Positions 31,930 to 43,264 of a stretch of 64,000 bases of DNA are shown one piece after another. Where the stretch lies: positions 82,772,001 through 82,836,000 of the forward strand of contig NC_072895.1 in the NCBI RefSeq assembly GCF_027943255.1, given 5' to 3'. Source of the stretch: Anastrepha obliqua (taxonomy: Eukaryota; Arthropoda; Insecta; Diptera; Tephritidae). Made by a program: the position numbers and the translations under genes. Position 1 is the stretch's first letter. Every line of letters begins with the position of its first letter. Under the pieces are notes generated by a model. The model saw nothing but the letters and a program-made list of their open reading frames with translations, was not told the DNA's origin and made no database searches.

Positions 31930-33115
31930 CTTTAACTTATCGATTTTGTGTTTACTTTTTCAACTTCACCTTAACTGGCGATTTTCATCATAAATTGAAC
32001 TAGAACTTTTGGAGTCAATTATGAACTATTTCATTAACTGGTGTAACACTAAGACATAAACTGACAATATATATAACAAATATTAAAAAATATATTTTTT
32101 TAAATTTATAAATTTAAACATTTTTTTATAATTTTTTTTTTACTTTTTCTGCTTGACTTCTGTCGTGTTTTTCACAACAAATTGGACTAGAATGTTTTGA
32201 GACTATTATGGACTTGTTCTCCAACTAATATTATGGTGGTGTTTTAATTCATAATAAAATACTTTTATTTATCCCTTTTTATTTGCTTTTTCAACTCCTC
32301 CAAAACTGGTGATTTTGGTCATATATTGGGCTAGAACTGTTGGGCTCAATTATGGACTAGTTCATTAGATGGTCTATACATTAAAATTGTAATAAGTAAT
32401 ACATTAAAACAAATTTATTAAATTTTCTTAAATTTTGTATGCCTTTTCTACTTGACTTGGAGTGGTGATTTTCAGACTATTACGGACTAGTCTATTAGCT
32501 AATATATTGCTGATGCTTTAGTTCATAATAAAATACTCGTGAAACATTCATTTATCCATTTTTATTTATTTTTTCAACCCCCCAAAATTGGTGATTTTTG
32601 TCATATATTGAACTAGAACTTTTTGACTCAATTACGGACTAGTTCATTACCTGATGTAATACTAGCGCATAAACTGACAATATACATATATTAAAAATGT
32701 TAAAAAATAAAATATTTTTGAAACATTGATTCATAAATTTTGCATTACTTTTTCTATTTGACTAAAAGTGGAGATTTTCGCCGCAAATTGGATTAGAACT
32801 TTTTGAACCTATTATGGGTTACTTCATTAAATTGTGTGACACTGATGCATAAGCTGATAGTTTAAATTTAAATATATTAAAAATAAAAAATTTTCAAAAC
32901 TTTAATCCATCAGTGTTTTTTCTACTTTTTCAAATCGTCCAAAAAAATCAATCTCCCATAAATTGCACTAGAATTTTTAAGACACTTTTAAAGCGTTTAT
33001 TGCGTTTTTTTATCAACCTTTATTCACTTTTTCAAGTCCTTCTAAACTGTTTATGCCTATTGTTAACTAGTCCGTTAACTGACATGATGCTGATGCAAAG
33101 GCCAATAATTGACAT
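31930..33115. repeat. Degenerate satellite-like tandem array, unit about 130-186 bp
   Basis: A recurring block with the core (g)actagaac followed by a 'ttatggactagttcatta'-like string appears about seven times. Core positions are near 31998, 32184, 32328, a partial copy near 32481, then 32610, 32790 and 32965, with a last fragment at 33066. Each is preceded by a 'tttttcaact..c.aaactgg.gatttt' string and followed by an AT-rich spacer with 'cataataaaatac' or 'cataaactgacaatat'. The spacings are 130 to 186 bases. Copies are strongly diverged. No coding potential. Confidence 0.75.
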
Positions 33116-33639
33116 TTCATAGAAGAGAGAAGATGCTAAAGAGACTACTTGCTAACATTGAACAAAGTTATAAGACGAGCTGCATCAGCTGCGAAGCAAA
33201 CTGGTAGTGAGTAGTTTCGAACTACTACATTTTACTGCAGGGAATATATAATTATTACTAGTTTCCTGCAAGCACACACTTCACACACAGATGCAGGAAA
33301 GTTTTCGTGTAATATATATAAATACGCAATAATTTTGCTTAATGGAAATGGTGACAAAACCAAATCAACCAAAGTGTTTCTAGCTAATTTTATTTTCAAT
33401 GTGAAAAGTGCAAAAGTTTTGCTGTTGATAATTAAAAATCAGCAAAATACGGAATTATTTGTTTAATTAGTAAACTTTTGTGGAAGGATTTTCAGAATGT
33501 GAGACACTCACTACATATACCAAATAAAATAAATTTAATAAACAATTGGGATTATTGAAATTCAATCAGTTGCGGCACATAGTTCGAGTGTCATGGAAAA
33601 TCTCCGTCAAGGCGTAATAGTAGGAGAGTGAACAGAATT
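33116..33639. other. AT-rich non-coding DNA, no gene seen
   Basis: No coding similarity or repeat structure was recognised. Confidence 0.45.
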
Positions 33640-34885
33640 TTTCCGCAAGCTTGTCTTTGCAAGCGCGTAGTTCTAGTTGTATTGGTCGCATCGGTTCACG
33701 CTAGAGCTTTTTGGAAAGCCCTTTTCACGTGCTAATACGTGTTTGATTATTGCTTTTAGTCGTTCGTGAGTTATAGCGTCGCAAACATGGAGCAAAATAA
33801 AGAGAAAATACGGCATATTTTACAGTACTACTACGATAAAGGCAAAAATGCATCTCATGCTGCCAATAAAATTTGTGCAGTTTATGGACCCGATACAGTT
33901 TCCATTTCCACCGCACAACGATGGTTTCAACGTTTTCGTTCTGGTGCAGAGGTGATCGAAGATGCGCCACGGTCCGGAAGGCCTGTCGTCGAAAATTGCG
34001 ATAAAATCGCTGAATTGATCGAAAGAGACCGGCATAGTAGCAGCCGTAGCATCGGCCAAGAGCTGGGCATGAGTCATCAAACCGTTATAAACCATTTGAA
34101 GAAGCTTGGATTCAAAAAGAAGCTACATCGAGCCATCGGGTGCCACACGACTTGACGCAAAAAAACATTTTTGCCCGCATGGATCCATGCGAATCGCTTC
34201 TAAATCGACCCGTTTTTGAAGCGGATGGTGACTGCCGATGAAAAGTGGGTCACTTACGACAACGTGAAGTGCAAACGGTCGTAGTCGAAAAGCGGTGAAG
34301 CTGCCCAGACGGTGGCCAAGCCTGGATTGACGGCCAGGAAGGTTCTTCTGTGTGTTTGGTGGGATTGGCAGGGAATCATCCACTATGAGCTGCTCCCCTA
34401 TGGCGAAACGCCCCATTCGGACCTGTACTGCCAACAACTGGACCGCTTGAATGCAGCACTCATGCAGAAGAGGCCATCTTTGATCAACAGAGGCCGAATT
34501 ATCTTCCATCAGGACAACGCCAGGCCACACACATCTTTGGTGACGCGCCAGAAGCTCCGGGAGCTTGGATGGGAGGTTCTTTTGCATCCACCGTAGAGTC
34601 CGAATCTCGCACCAAGTGATTACCACCTATTTCTGTCCATGGCGAACGAGCTTGGTAGTCGGAAGTTGTCCTCAAGAGAGTCCTGTGACAATTGGCTCTC
34701 CGAGTTTTTTGACAATAGGGAAGCGAGCTTCTATAAGAGGGGCATTATGAAGTTGGCATCTCGTTGGGAACTCGTCATCGAACAAAACGGCGCATATTTG
34801 ACTTAAATCGCATTATTATAACCAATTTTATGAACAATTGAAAATTCAATAAAAATACCGCAAGACTTTTTTGACAACCTTTTTA
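33640..34885 (+). mobile_element. Irritans-type mariner (DD34D), nearly full length, inactive
   Basis: The right end near 34885 reads accgcaagacttttttgaca then acctttttac, matching mariner 3' termini of this group. At the left end only a degraded partner (ccgcaagcttgtctttgcaa near 33640) is visible. Between them is a transposase reading frame from ATG 33787 to TAA 34804-34806. Length of about 1.25 kb is normal for mariner. The left boundary is approximate. Confidence 0.8.
33787..34806 (+). pseudogene. Irritans-type mariner transposase pseudogene
   Basis: The DNA-binding half is open at 33787-34150: MEQNKEKIRHILQYYYDKGK, then AQRWFQRFRSGAEVIEDAPR and the second HTH (GMSHQTVINHLKKLGF). Frame changes near 34135 and 34205 precede the first catalytic Asp in VTADEKWVTYDN (about 34228-34263). 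The Trp expected before SKSGEAAQTVAKPG is a TAG stop. The catalytic core at 34312-34596 has VLLCVWWDWQGIIHYELLPY and the second Asp in FHQDNARPHTS. A Tyr of HPPYSP is changed to a stop (TAG near 34596). The third Asp is in APSDYHLF. The C-terminus RWELVIEQNGAYLT is intact. At least two stops and two frame changes make it inactive. Confidence 0.9.
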
Positions 34886-36185
34886 CTTCCCTCTTATAAT
34901 TTCCATCTATTTTAAATACCATCGTTTTCTAAAAAAAACGCGTTTTCACCTTTCACGAGAAAAGATTTTTTATTTTTGTTTTGAGTGTTTTATTTCTTGA
35001 TCTATTGTTAAAAAATAAAAAAATTTTTTTTGGACATGCGAGGTTCGTTCAATAAGTAGTCAGCCTTCAAAAAATGGAAGGAGAAGTTTCTTAGTCATTA
35101 TCGCCTTCAAAAATTTCTCTGGAACTGAATTTCTTCAAATCCAAGCAATAACGGAAAAACCGACTACCTGCAATAGCTTAAGGAATAATATATTAGTAAT
35201 AATAATTAGTTGCTATATAGCCGTCTTGTGGGCGCATAGTGCCTTTCAGACTTCAGGAATGTTTCAAGAATACCTGCAACACTTTTACCGAGTCTTCAAA
35301 TAAGTTTAAGTTAAATTTTTTCCCTACCTAACTATTCATTCTACCTACATAGAAGGCAAGGCTATAACGACAGTTTAAACAGGTTCGTGATTTATTTATT
35401 AATCGGCTTCCTACTTCGGATACTTCAACATAAAAATTGACGCCTGCGCCAATAAAGAACTTTTTTCCTTTAACAAAATGTATTTTTGACGCAATCCTAG
35501 CATCTGGTGACAAGAAAAGAAGGCACTTCAAATCACTGCTAGTATTTTTTATTATTATGATTTTTTTTTAATTTTTTCAATATGCGCTAAGCGTCGTTTC
35601 TTCTTATGAAATGGTGCCTTGTGTCCACATATTCAAAATATTCATACATATTCTTGTGCCCTTCAACAAAATTAAAGCAATGTGAAGAAAAATCCAATAT
35701 ATTCCAAAATAAATTTACCAATCGGTAAATCAAAGTGCTGGCTGACACCACAACCTTGAATCAGAATTTTATGAAGAAAGGTCGGCATATATTATTTTTT
35801 ATATTTCCACGTGTAAAAAAAATACTAATTATTTTTAAAAGTTTAATAAAGAGTCGATTTCTTTGATGCTATTGAGATCATTTAAAGTGCGTACAATTGA
35901 ACTCGAAACATGCAAGTGAGGCCAGTTCCTAAAAGGAAGTAATCTTCTTAAGATTTCAGTACAATTCACAAATTAACTTTTTAGCACTTTTAGTAGAAGA
36001 GAACATGGCAAAAGTCTAATTATACTGAGGTGTGATGTTAAATTCAAAAGCTGACATCGAGAATCATATGAATGTAATGGTAATTTTATAAAAAAAATGT
36101 TTATGCGCTCAATTCTTTCTATGTGAGTGGCTTGGAAAGGCCGTCAGATAAAAGTAGCGTATTCTAAAAGAGCACCCACAAATGC
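34886..36185. other. AT-rich non-coding DNA, no gene seen
   Basis: At 35038-35063 the text cgaggttcgttcaataagta resembles a mariner terminal repeat (compare 45888 and 61716). No partner or transposase was found, so it may be a solitary end. Nothing else was recognised. Confidence 0.45.
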
Positions 36186-36187
36186 TA

Positions 36188-37086
36188 CAGGGTAGGCCAT
36201 TTAAAGCGGGCCCATTTGTTTCTGAAAAAAAACATTGAAAAAAAAATTTTTTTTTGTGTTGATATGAAAAATCATTTATTTTGATTCAAGGAGATTTGTT
36301 CCAGCTAGTTTTTGAAAATGATATCCTTCAAATGTTTGCCTCTGGCCTTGATGGCCAAATGTGTCCTTTTTTCGGCGTTTTCCATCGTTTTGGCCAATAT
36401 TTCGGCCGGTATGGCGGCGATTTCGCGTCGGATATTGTTTTTAAGTTGAGTTAGAGTCCTTGGCTTGTTGATGTATACCTTGGATTTCAGATAACCCCAC
36501 AAATAAAAGTCCGGTGGCGTCAAATCTGGTGATCTCGGTGGCCACGGAAAATCACCATTTTTCGAAATCAACCTTCCAGGGAACAATGGCTTCAAAAAAT
36601 GGATTGTAGCGCGTGAAGTGTGGCATGTAGCCCCGTCCTGTTGGAACCAGTAGCCTTCCATGCGCCTGAGTGTTGTCCTGGCGATGCCTAATTCCTGAGA
36701 ACGACGATAACTCGATGTTCGCGGAGCCTCCTCAACACTGGCTCGTACAGCCTAGATATTTTCAGCAGAACGTCGTGTACGTTGTGGCTGGTATTGCTGA
36801 GACTACCGTGGTTAATAAATTTTGCGTATAAACGCTGTAAAGTGCTTTTGGATGGTGCACTTTTAACTTTATTTTTTTTTTTAAACGCACGTTGAGTTTT
36901 CACAATTGAGAAGTTATTTTGGATGTAAAGCTGAATTATTTCAGCGCGTTCTTTTGGAGTGTACTGCTCCATGGTAAAAATTGTCTTGGACTGACGCTTC
37001 CAACGCGCTATGTCATTAGTCGATCTGACGTTCCTGTTAAAAGTTATAGGGTTGCCCGATGGGCCCGCTTTAAATGGCCTACCCTG
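36188..37086 (-). mobile_element. Deleted DD41D (rosa-like) element with perfect 28-bp ends, 899 bp
   Basis: Bases 36188-36215 (starting cagggtaggccatttaaagc) and 37059-37086 are exact reverse complements, and TA flanks both (36186-36187 and 37087-37088). On the minus strand the N-terminus starts MEQYTPKERAEIIQLYIQNN (ATG near 36972). It passes through the first HTH to SQELGIARTTLRR in a neighbouring frame. It then jumps directly to GYWFQQDGATCHTSRATIHF (second Asp) and PPRSPDLTPPDFYLWGYLKS (third Asp, 41 residues later), ending AIKARGKHLKDIIFKN. The segment carrying the first catalytic Asp is deleted, so the copy is non-autonomous. An in-frame stop lies before the second HTH. Confidence 0.92.
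36305..36661 (-). pseudogene. DD41D transposase catalytic half (118 aa open)
   Basis: This is the open 3' part of the element with ends at 36188 and 37086. The second Asp (QQDGATCHT, residue 9) and third Asp (TPPDFYLW, residue 51) are both intact with DD41D spacing. The C-terminal part KTMENAEKRTHLAIKARGKH is typical of the family. The N-terminal half lies upstream at 36972-36688 in broken frames, and the first Asp region is missing. Confidence 0.88.
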
Positions 37087-37088
37087 TA

Positions 37089-38985
37089 TATAAGGATCTG
37101 GGAAATGTGTACAGTTACGCTGGAATAAAGTAATCAATATAATTACTAAACTCGACTTTAGAGTCGAAAAATGTCCCTATGTCTTTAACTTGGCGTGCAG
37201 CTTTCAGTTTATCATTAAAGAAAATTCTAAAGAGAAGTAAGCCGAGAAGCCCTCATTTATTCTGAACGAAATATTTGCTTGAATTAGTCAATTTTAATAA
37301 TCAGCTGTTTGAAATGAACGCAAAGTTGAAACCTCAAAAACAACCCCGAAACTTAGAGTTACTCCAAAGCAACTAAATAAAAATTCTCCAATCTGTAATT
37401 GATTCCTCTTTTCATGAAAGAACGAAAGGCTTTAGTTGGCATGCCACTATAACCATGAATGCTGACTGTTTTGCCGTTGTACTACTTTGTGAAATGCAGC
37501 GGAGTAAATAGTAATAAAATAAATTCCATATTGCCTCTCAAATTCGAAAAATATCATTGGCTTCAATAGAGCGTACAGAAAGCTTAACTAATGACAACTC
37601 AGTTGTTGGTTACCAAGCGAAGCGCAAAATCATGTTGAAAACTCGAAACGTTGCTGAAAAATTGTCTGTAGTAAAAATGCATGGAAGAATTTGTATACAG
37701 CCCAAACAGACAAATTTGCAATAGTCAAAACTCGTACGTATGGCAAAAAGTTTATCCCAGCTCTGGTTGTTATAATTTGCCATACAGTTTTGGGTTGCGG
37801 CAAAAATCGATATACAAAGCAATTTATCATGAATTTTCGTAATATTTTCAAGTTTTATGGCAAATAAAATAAATGAGAAAAATCTATCAATAAATTGCTG
37901 CCTTGCTTACTGCCACAAACGCACAGGCACACGAACACGAGCACGCAAACATACATATGTCCACATAATAAATGCTCAAAAGTAAACATAAAATAATCAC
38001 CGCCGAAATAGTTCAAATATGGGCATACAGATGTACGCACACACACACCCATGCAGGCATACATATATAATACATACAGCAATCATAAGGATACGGCCCA
38101 GTGATTATATTTTCTTGTGTGTTTGCTAAGCCCTGCTTTCAATGGCTTCCGTTTGTATGTTTGTGTTTTTCCATTTCTATGTACCAGTTTGACATAAAAT
38201 TGTGCCCAGAGCTGTGGGTAAGTCATGATGTGATTGTGGTAATGCCAACAGCTCGTTGTGAGCACGTTTGTGCATGCGAATATGTGTGAGTGTATGTAGT
38301 TTGCAAGACGTGCCAAAATTTTGTGGCAATATTTACGCCTAAATGGTTTTCTAGTTTGTGGCGATCTAAGCTTTTCGTTATTATGGCTTAGTAGTTGTGT
38401 GTGTGTGTGCGAGCGTGTCTTGCCAACTGATGACAAGCGATAAGCCAAAGAACTGGCAGCTTTTTCGAAATTATTTGTGACGCTTGGAGGAAAAAATACT
38501 TGTATTTTGGGAAAGGTACATGTAAGAGAAATGTTTATGTGTGTGTGTAAGCAACTTAAAAATATTTTTTACTAGGGATGCCGGTGCTTTTGGAGCATTC
38601 AAAAACGCAGGATCTGTTGATATGAAAAATTTATTATTTTCCTTTATTTTTTTATTTATTTAAGTCTAATAGGATTTTTTGTTTTGCACAGGCATTAAGG
38701 CTTATGCCTTATAACTCTGAGGCTTAACTGTTTTACCTAATTATTATTTTATATTATTAAAAAGCAAACAGTGTTTCATTATCGTTTGAAATCCTGATTT
38801 AATTGAATTCAGGCGCTTGTAGCTTCCGACGTGGTTTCTCCATGACAATAGAAAACCGAAAGTAATCACTGAAAGCTTATGGATAAAATCTCTAAAATTC
38901 AAAAAAGTACCAATTTTTAAAGGCTTTCCATCTTCAAAACAATTTACACAAATTTGAGGTATCCTAATAGTAATCGGTATCTCAG
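37089..38985. other. Non-coding DNA with CA/GT repeats, no gene seen
   Basis: CA/CATA tracts occur at 37935-38075 and GT at 38396-38410. The overlapping ORFs on both strands near 37610-38448 translate simple sequence. At 38686-38706 a short palindrome-like string (ggcattaaggcttatgcc) resembles nothing identified. Confidence 0.5.
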
Positions 38986-38989
38986 TAAT

Positions 38990-39250
38990 TAAGAAGCCGT
39001 ACCCGAATGGGTTAGTGCGTGACTACCATTCGGAGTACGTAGGCTCGAATCTCCGTGCATGAAACACCAAATTGAAAAAAAAAAAACGATTTTCTAATAG
39101 CGGTCGCCCTTCGGCAGGCAATGGCAAACCTCCTCTGCCATTCGAAGTGGGCTTAAATGGCAGGTACCTCTGTTTCTGGAACAAAATCTAGACGCGCGCC
39201 ACAAATAGGAGGAAGAGCTTGGGCAAACACTTAAAATAAATGTACGCACC
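38990..39250 (+). mobile_element. tRNA-derived SINE, near full length
   Basis: The head contains an A-box-like tgggttagtgcg (39009-39020) and a B-box-like ggctcgaatctcc (39041-39053), the split RNA polymerase III promoter of tRNA genes. The head is followed by the body seen in the other copies: ttcggcaggcaatggcaaac near 39109, cacaaataggaggaagagct near 39198, and atgtacgcaccaatt at the 3' end. Related copies lie at 39653-39842 (no head), 58200-58512 and 25750-25812. It has no coding capacity and would rely on a LINE reverse transcriptase. Confidence 0.8.
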
Positions 39251-39531
39251 AATTTCTTTTTATTTTTTTATTTAATCTAGATAGAGTTGATACATATACA
39301 CTTGGAATAAAAATAATCAAACTTTTAAAAAGAAAAACAAGAAGACTGGATGCAATTGAAACATTAATTGTTTTGATATTTCGGAGCGGTTTGAGAAACT
39401 GCTATTTAAGTTTTTGTTGTTTTTTTAATTTTTTTTTTCTTAATTGTTTGTTTGGTATCAGGGCAGCTAATACCCATACTTGTTGCCTGTGGTGTGCTGA
39501 CAAAACATCCAATAAGCAAATATTCTTCTTT

Positions 39532-39652
39532 TCAATTGGCGCGATAACCGCTTACGCGATTTCGGCTGAGTCTTTTTCGTGCTAACTGGCGCCAGTTGGA
39601 CACACCAAGTGAAGCCAAATACTTATCCACCTGATCTTTCCAACGCAGAGGA
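39532..39652 (-). pseudogene. LINE RT 3' tail fragment
   Basis: Minus-strand text LRWKDQVDKYLASLGVSNWR then QLARKRLSRNR is the C-terminus seen in the RT at 43265-43811 (LLRWKDQVEETLCSLGVQNW). It ends with ttatcgcgccaattgaaaag, probably the 3'UTR. It abuts a SINE body lying in the opposite orientation. It is a short dead fragment. Confidence 0.7.
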
Positions 39653-39842
39653 GGCCAGCCTCCGAGTGTATTTCTGTCATGAAAAAGCTCCTCATAAAAA
39701 ATATCTGCCGCTCGGAATCGGCTCGAAACTGTAGGTCCCTCCATTTGTGGAACAACATCAAGACGCGCACACCACAAATAGGAGGAGGAGCTCGGCCAGA
39801 CACCCAAAAAATGGGTGTACGTGGCAATTATATATATATAGG
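39653..39842 (+). mobile_element. SINE body, headless copy
   Basis: The text includes ccgagtgtatttctgtcatg, aaaaagctcctcataaaaaa and cacaaataggaggaggagct. The end is gggtgtacgtggcaattata followed by a TA repeat. It matches the SINE copies at 38990-39250 and 58200-58512 but lacks the tRNA-like head. Confidence 0.75.
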
Positions 39843-40866
39843 CTTCGTAGAAGAACAGCGAGAAACATGACTATGTTTTTCGAACTAGAATGCGGATGAT
39901 ATTTATTTATATTCTTCTGTATGTAAGTAAAAAGTACAAATTCTACTTTACTGGAGTTTATGTTCGGACCACAACAATGGTACCATACTTATCCTACCCT
40001 AAAGAAGAAATAAAAAAGTCTTTGAAATCACTGTGCAACAATTTTTGGATCATTGTATAGTGGCAGAATGAAACCAGTTTGGGATGAATGCACTAAAGTT
40101 ATACAGTTAGCCACCAAGAACTTTTGCATTTTCACGTACAATTTTTATAGCCTAATTAAACTTCAAGTTACATTTGTAGCTGAGCGCTTTTTCAAAAGTG
40201 AAAAAATGTGGAACAATTTTTGGCGGAAAATTAATATTTTAAATGCGTAAAATTTCATCAGAAATATTTTTGCAGAATATTTAAACACAAGAGCTCCCTC
40301 AACAAAGGGTTCTTTTTTTCTTTTCTTAAAGTAGTTTGAAAACCAATGAATTTGTAAGATCGCTAGAGGGTTAAAATGTTCTAGAAAATCATTCCTCGGA
40401 AAATTTCACTGCGGGTATTCTCAAACAAAACCTGCAGAAAAAGAATGTAAAAGTCTAGAGACAAAAATAGCTAATATTTCCCCAGTTCGCCTAGAAGATA
40501 TGCAACACTTTTTATTATTCTCTTCATTGGCATTCACAATGAGAATGAACAAAGCTGATCCATGTGTTCGTAATTGCATTTTATAGTGCCCTAGAGAAGA
40601 ATTTGCTTTTCTTAACTACACTACGTTAAATAAGTATATGACTCGGATTTATTGACAGGTTTTGACAATTTATTTCCTTCTTATTTAAATTTAATAATTC
40701 CCTTATGAAAATATATGTAGTTTATTGTCTTACAAAGGCTATATAAGCCCATGTTTTTACCCGTAAAGTAAAAAATATATTTAAAAACTTTCAAAAAAAT
40801 GTCACACTTTTTAAACAAATTTTTAGAAAATTTGCAAGGGTACAATTTTATAATTTCAGTGCAAGT
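39843..40866. other. AT-rich non-coding DNA, no gene seen
   Basis: No coding similarity or repeat structure was recognised. Confidence 0.45.
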
Positions 40867-40870
40867 TTAA

Positions 40871-40975
40871 CCCTCCGTTGGACTCTTTCTTTAAAGCTTT
40901 CGGTTGGGCACACGGGTCTGGCCTGTTTTCGTCCTTTTCAAGGATCCTTCTTAAAAGGTTATGCCCAACGCAGTG
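40871..40975. mobile_element. 105-bp candidate MITE with TTAA flanks
   Basis: TTAA lies on both sides (40867-40870 and 40976-40979). The ends are imperfect inverted repeats: ccctccgttggac on the left and, inverted, cactgcgttgggc on the right. There is no coding capacity. The small size and the mismatches leave room for chance. Confidence 0.5.
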
Positions 40976-41229
40976 TTAAATTGGCTTCACATAAGGGGTT
41001 ATTGACGATGTGTATATATACATATATAGTGCCTTCGAATGCGGTGGCAACATACATAGTAGGCGCATACGCTATAATCAGAGAGCGCCGTGAATGTTTA
41101 CTTTAAGCGAGCCGCGCACGTGGAAACCGGTCCATATTTTTTTCTTATGTTGGTAGGACTGTAAGGCATGCACCTGTCTCTTTTTAGCGCCATCGGATTA
41201 TTAGTCTCTGCCTGACCGGCCGGAAATAT

Positions 41230-41620
41230 GGGCAAACAATTCTTAGATTTTGCATGATGATAACGCGCCATCGCACCGAACCCAAATTGTGCTGGATTAT
41301 CTGACCAAACACCAAGTAAATACCATCGTGCAAGCACCGTATTCACTTTATATGGCCCCGTGCGACTTATTTTTGTTTCCCAAGTTGAAGTTACCACTTC
41401 GTGGAAGGAGATTTCAGTCAATAGAGGAGATCAAAGAGAATGCGACGAAGAAGCTGAAGGCTATCCCTTCGTCGGCCTACCAGGGGTGCATGGAGGACCG
41501 GGTTAAACGTTGGGAGATGTGTGTTGCTTTAGATGGGTTATAGTTTGAAGGAGATAAAAAAATTTGCCTGAAATTTAACTCTGTTTTGTTTTATTTAAAC
41601 ATTCCCGGTACTTTCAGATC
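41230..41620 (+). pseudogene. mariner transposase C-terminal fragment (97 aa open)
   Basis: An open frame at 41250-41543 begins at the second catalytic Asp (HDDNAPSHRTQIVLDYL). The third Asp is in MAPCDLFLF, 34 residues later, so this is DD34D. The canonical YSPDLAPCD has become YSLYMAPCD. The C-terminal block LPLRGRRFQSIEEIKENATK and WEMCVALDG is well kept. The wording is closest to the remnants at 5480 and 58670. The N-terminal half is absent. Confidence 0.82.
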
Positions 41621-43020
41621 ATAGGGTATGCAAAATTTTGTCACCTCCCTCAACCATTTCATAAAGAAGCTATAAATTTCTCTTCAAAGTTTACAACACC
41701 TTAATCTAAGAAGATTCTGTAAATAGGTATCTCATTTTTACTTTATTTGAAGTGTCAAACTACGTAGGTATGCAAACATTACCGCTTAAAAAATAAATTA
41801 TAACAAATAAATTTAAAACTTGGCTAAACCTTTCGCATCACTGACAAAATACATGCAAATCTTTTTTAAATAATACATACATACATATACACATACATGA
41901 CAGCTTATCTATGTAAACGCATCATGAAAAATATACCAAACCTACATACCAACTCACCAGAACAACACACATGCATACACTTGAATTAGGAGACAGACAT
42001 CCAACCAACCGAAAAAATTGCATATGCAAATTCCATGCACACGTCCAGGGGCAACAACGCTCTAGGGTCGTAGGAACGAAGCTGAACTGATAAAAAGTGC
42101 TGTTAGAAAATATGTAAACGCACGCGTACAGATGTGTTGAAAGGAAGAACTTATAAGCGCGTTGGAGCAAAAAATAAGCAAAGCCCTTATCAGGGCTCAT
42201 ACAAAGTCGACAAGAGTGATAAAAGAGGGAGCGCTGCAGTTGAGGATGTAAATAATTGCCGAACATTATAATGTAAATAGTGAGCAATCCATTTGACCGC
42301 TTGTGTGTCGGTACCAAACATCTTGAGTGTGTTCACTTCAGTGCTGAGTCAATATTCAAATGTCTGGCGCTATTTATACCGCTCGCGCCTACTCAAACAT
42401 TTTTTAAATTACTAAGGGCAATAAAATATTTTGTAATATTCTCGTTTTGATTATCTTTTGAGGAATGGCAAAATGAAAAGATGAAATTCTGCTATACGTA
42501 CATACATATGTACGTTTGTATGTATATGCCTTTGTGGCAACTACCAGTCGGCCTTTCTCGAAATGCAATTCACAGATTTATAAGCCCATTTAGTTTGGCA
42601 AGAGAAGAAGGCAGATTCTATCAGCAGCATAAAATACATTATTCTTATTTCCAAATAGGTTGGCGTCGAATGGAAATAAAATGGAAATACTTTCGTATAA
42701 AATTAGCAACATAAATGTATCTGCTAAAATGTAGCTGGAGCATATGTATTTGCATGTACATATATAGCTACTCGTCCACATGCATACGTAAGTGTATGCG
42801 TATCTATAAATTTCACATGTAGGCTTGTGAACTCGCAAACATTGGTCTACTTTTGGGCGTCCCATCAAATAACCATATAAATCGCAGCCCACTTGCGGAA
42901 CTACACGCGCGCACACTCGCATGCGAACGCCAATAACTTACAGAGATGCCTGCAGGAAAACTTGAACCAGTAGGTGTCACAGCATAAAATATTTCTTACA
43001 TATAAATTTCTTCTTAAAGA
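41621..43020. other. Non-coding DNA with CATA/TATG microsatellites, no gene seen
   Basis: CATA-type tracts occur at 41874-41898 and 42496-42530. ORFs at 41922-42317 and 42481-42922 do not resemble proteins. Confidence 0.5.
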
Positions 43021-43090
43021 TATTGCAGCTCTAGGCCGCGTATAATTCCAAGCCGTTCGAGTAACGTAGAACTGACATGAAAGAGCCGTT
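43021..43090. repeat. Short dispersed repeat shared with 574-650
   Basis: The string aacgtagaactgac with surrounding ccgcgtataattcc...ccgttc is similar to ggttacgtagaactgactgt and ggccgtatataaac at 590-640. Its family is unknown. Confidence 0.4.
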
Positions 43091-43264
43091 CCAGTAATCT
43101 GGGGAAGAGTTTGAATTTCGAATTTCTGCGCTTTTAGGATCAGATATATTAAGAACCAATCTGTCGCATTCTTTGCTCCTCAACAAACTGTGAAGAGGAC
43201 TTAACTGTGTAATATTTGATTTATTTTTACTACATATTATTTTTAGATTAAACGGAAAACCACT

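Noticed and set aside
34123..34626. 167-aa minus-strand ORF opposite the irritans-type mariner
   Set aside because: It is a shadow of the transposase coding strand with no motif of its own.
38995..39060. Possible tRNA gene (A and B boxes)
   Set aside because: The boxes are followed by the shared SINE body and a second copy exists at 58200; a cloverleaf could not be formed convincingly.
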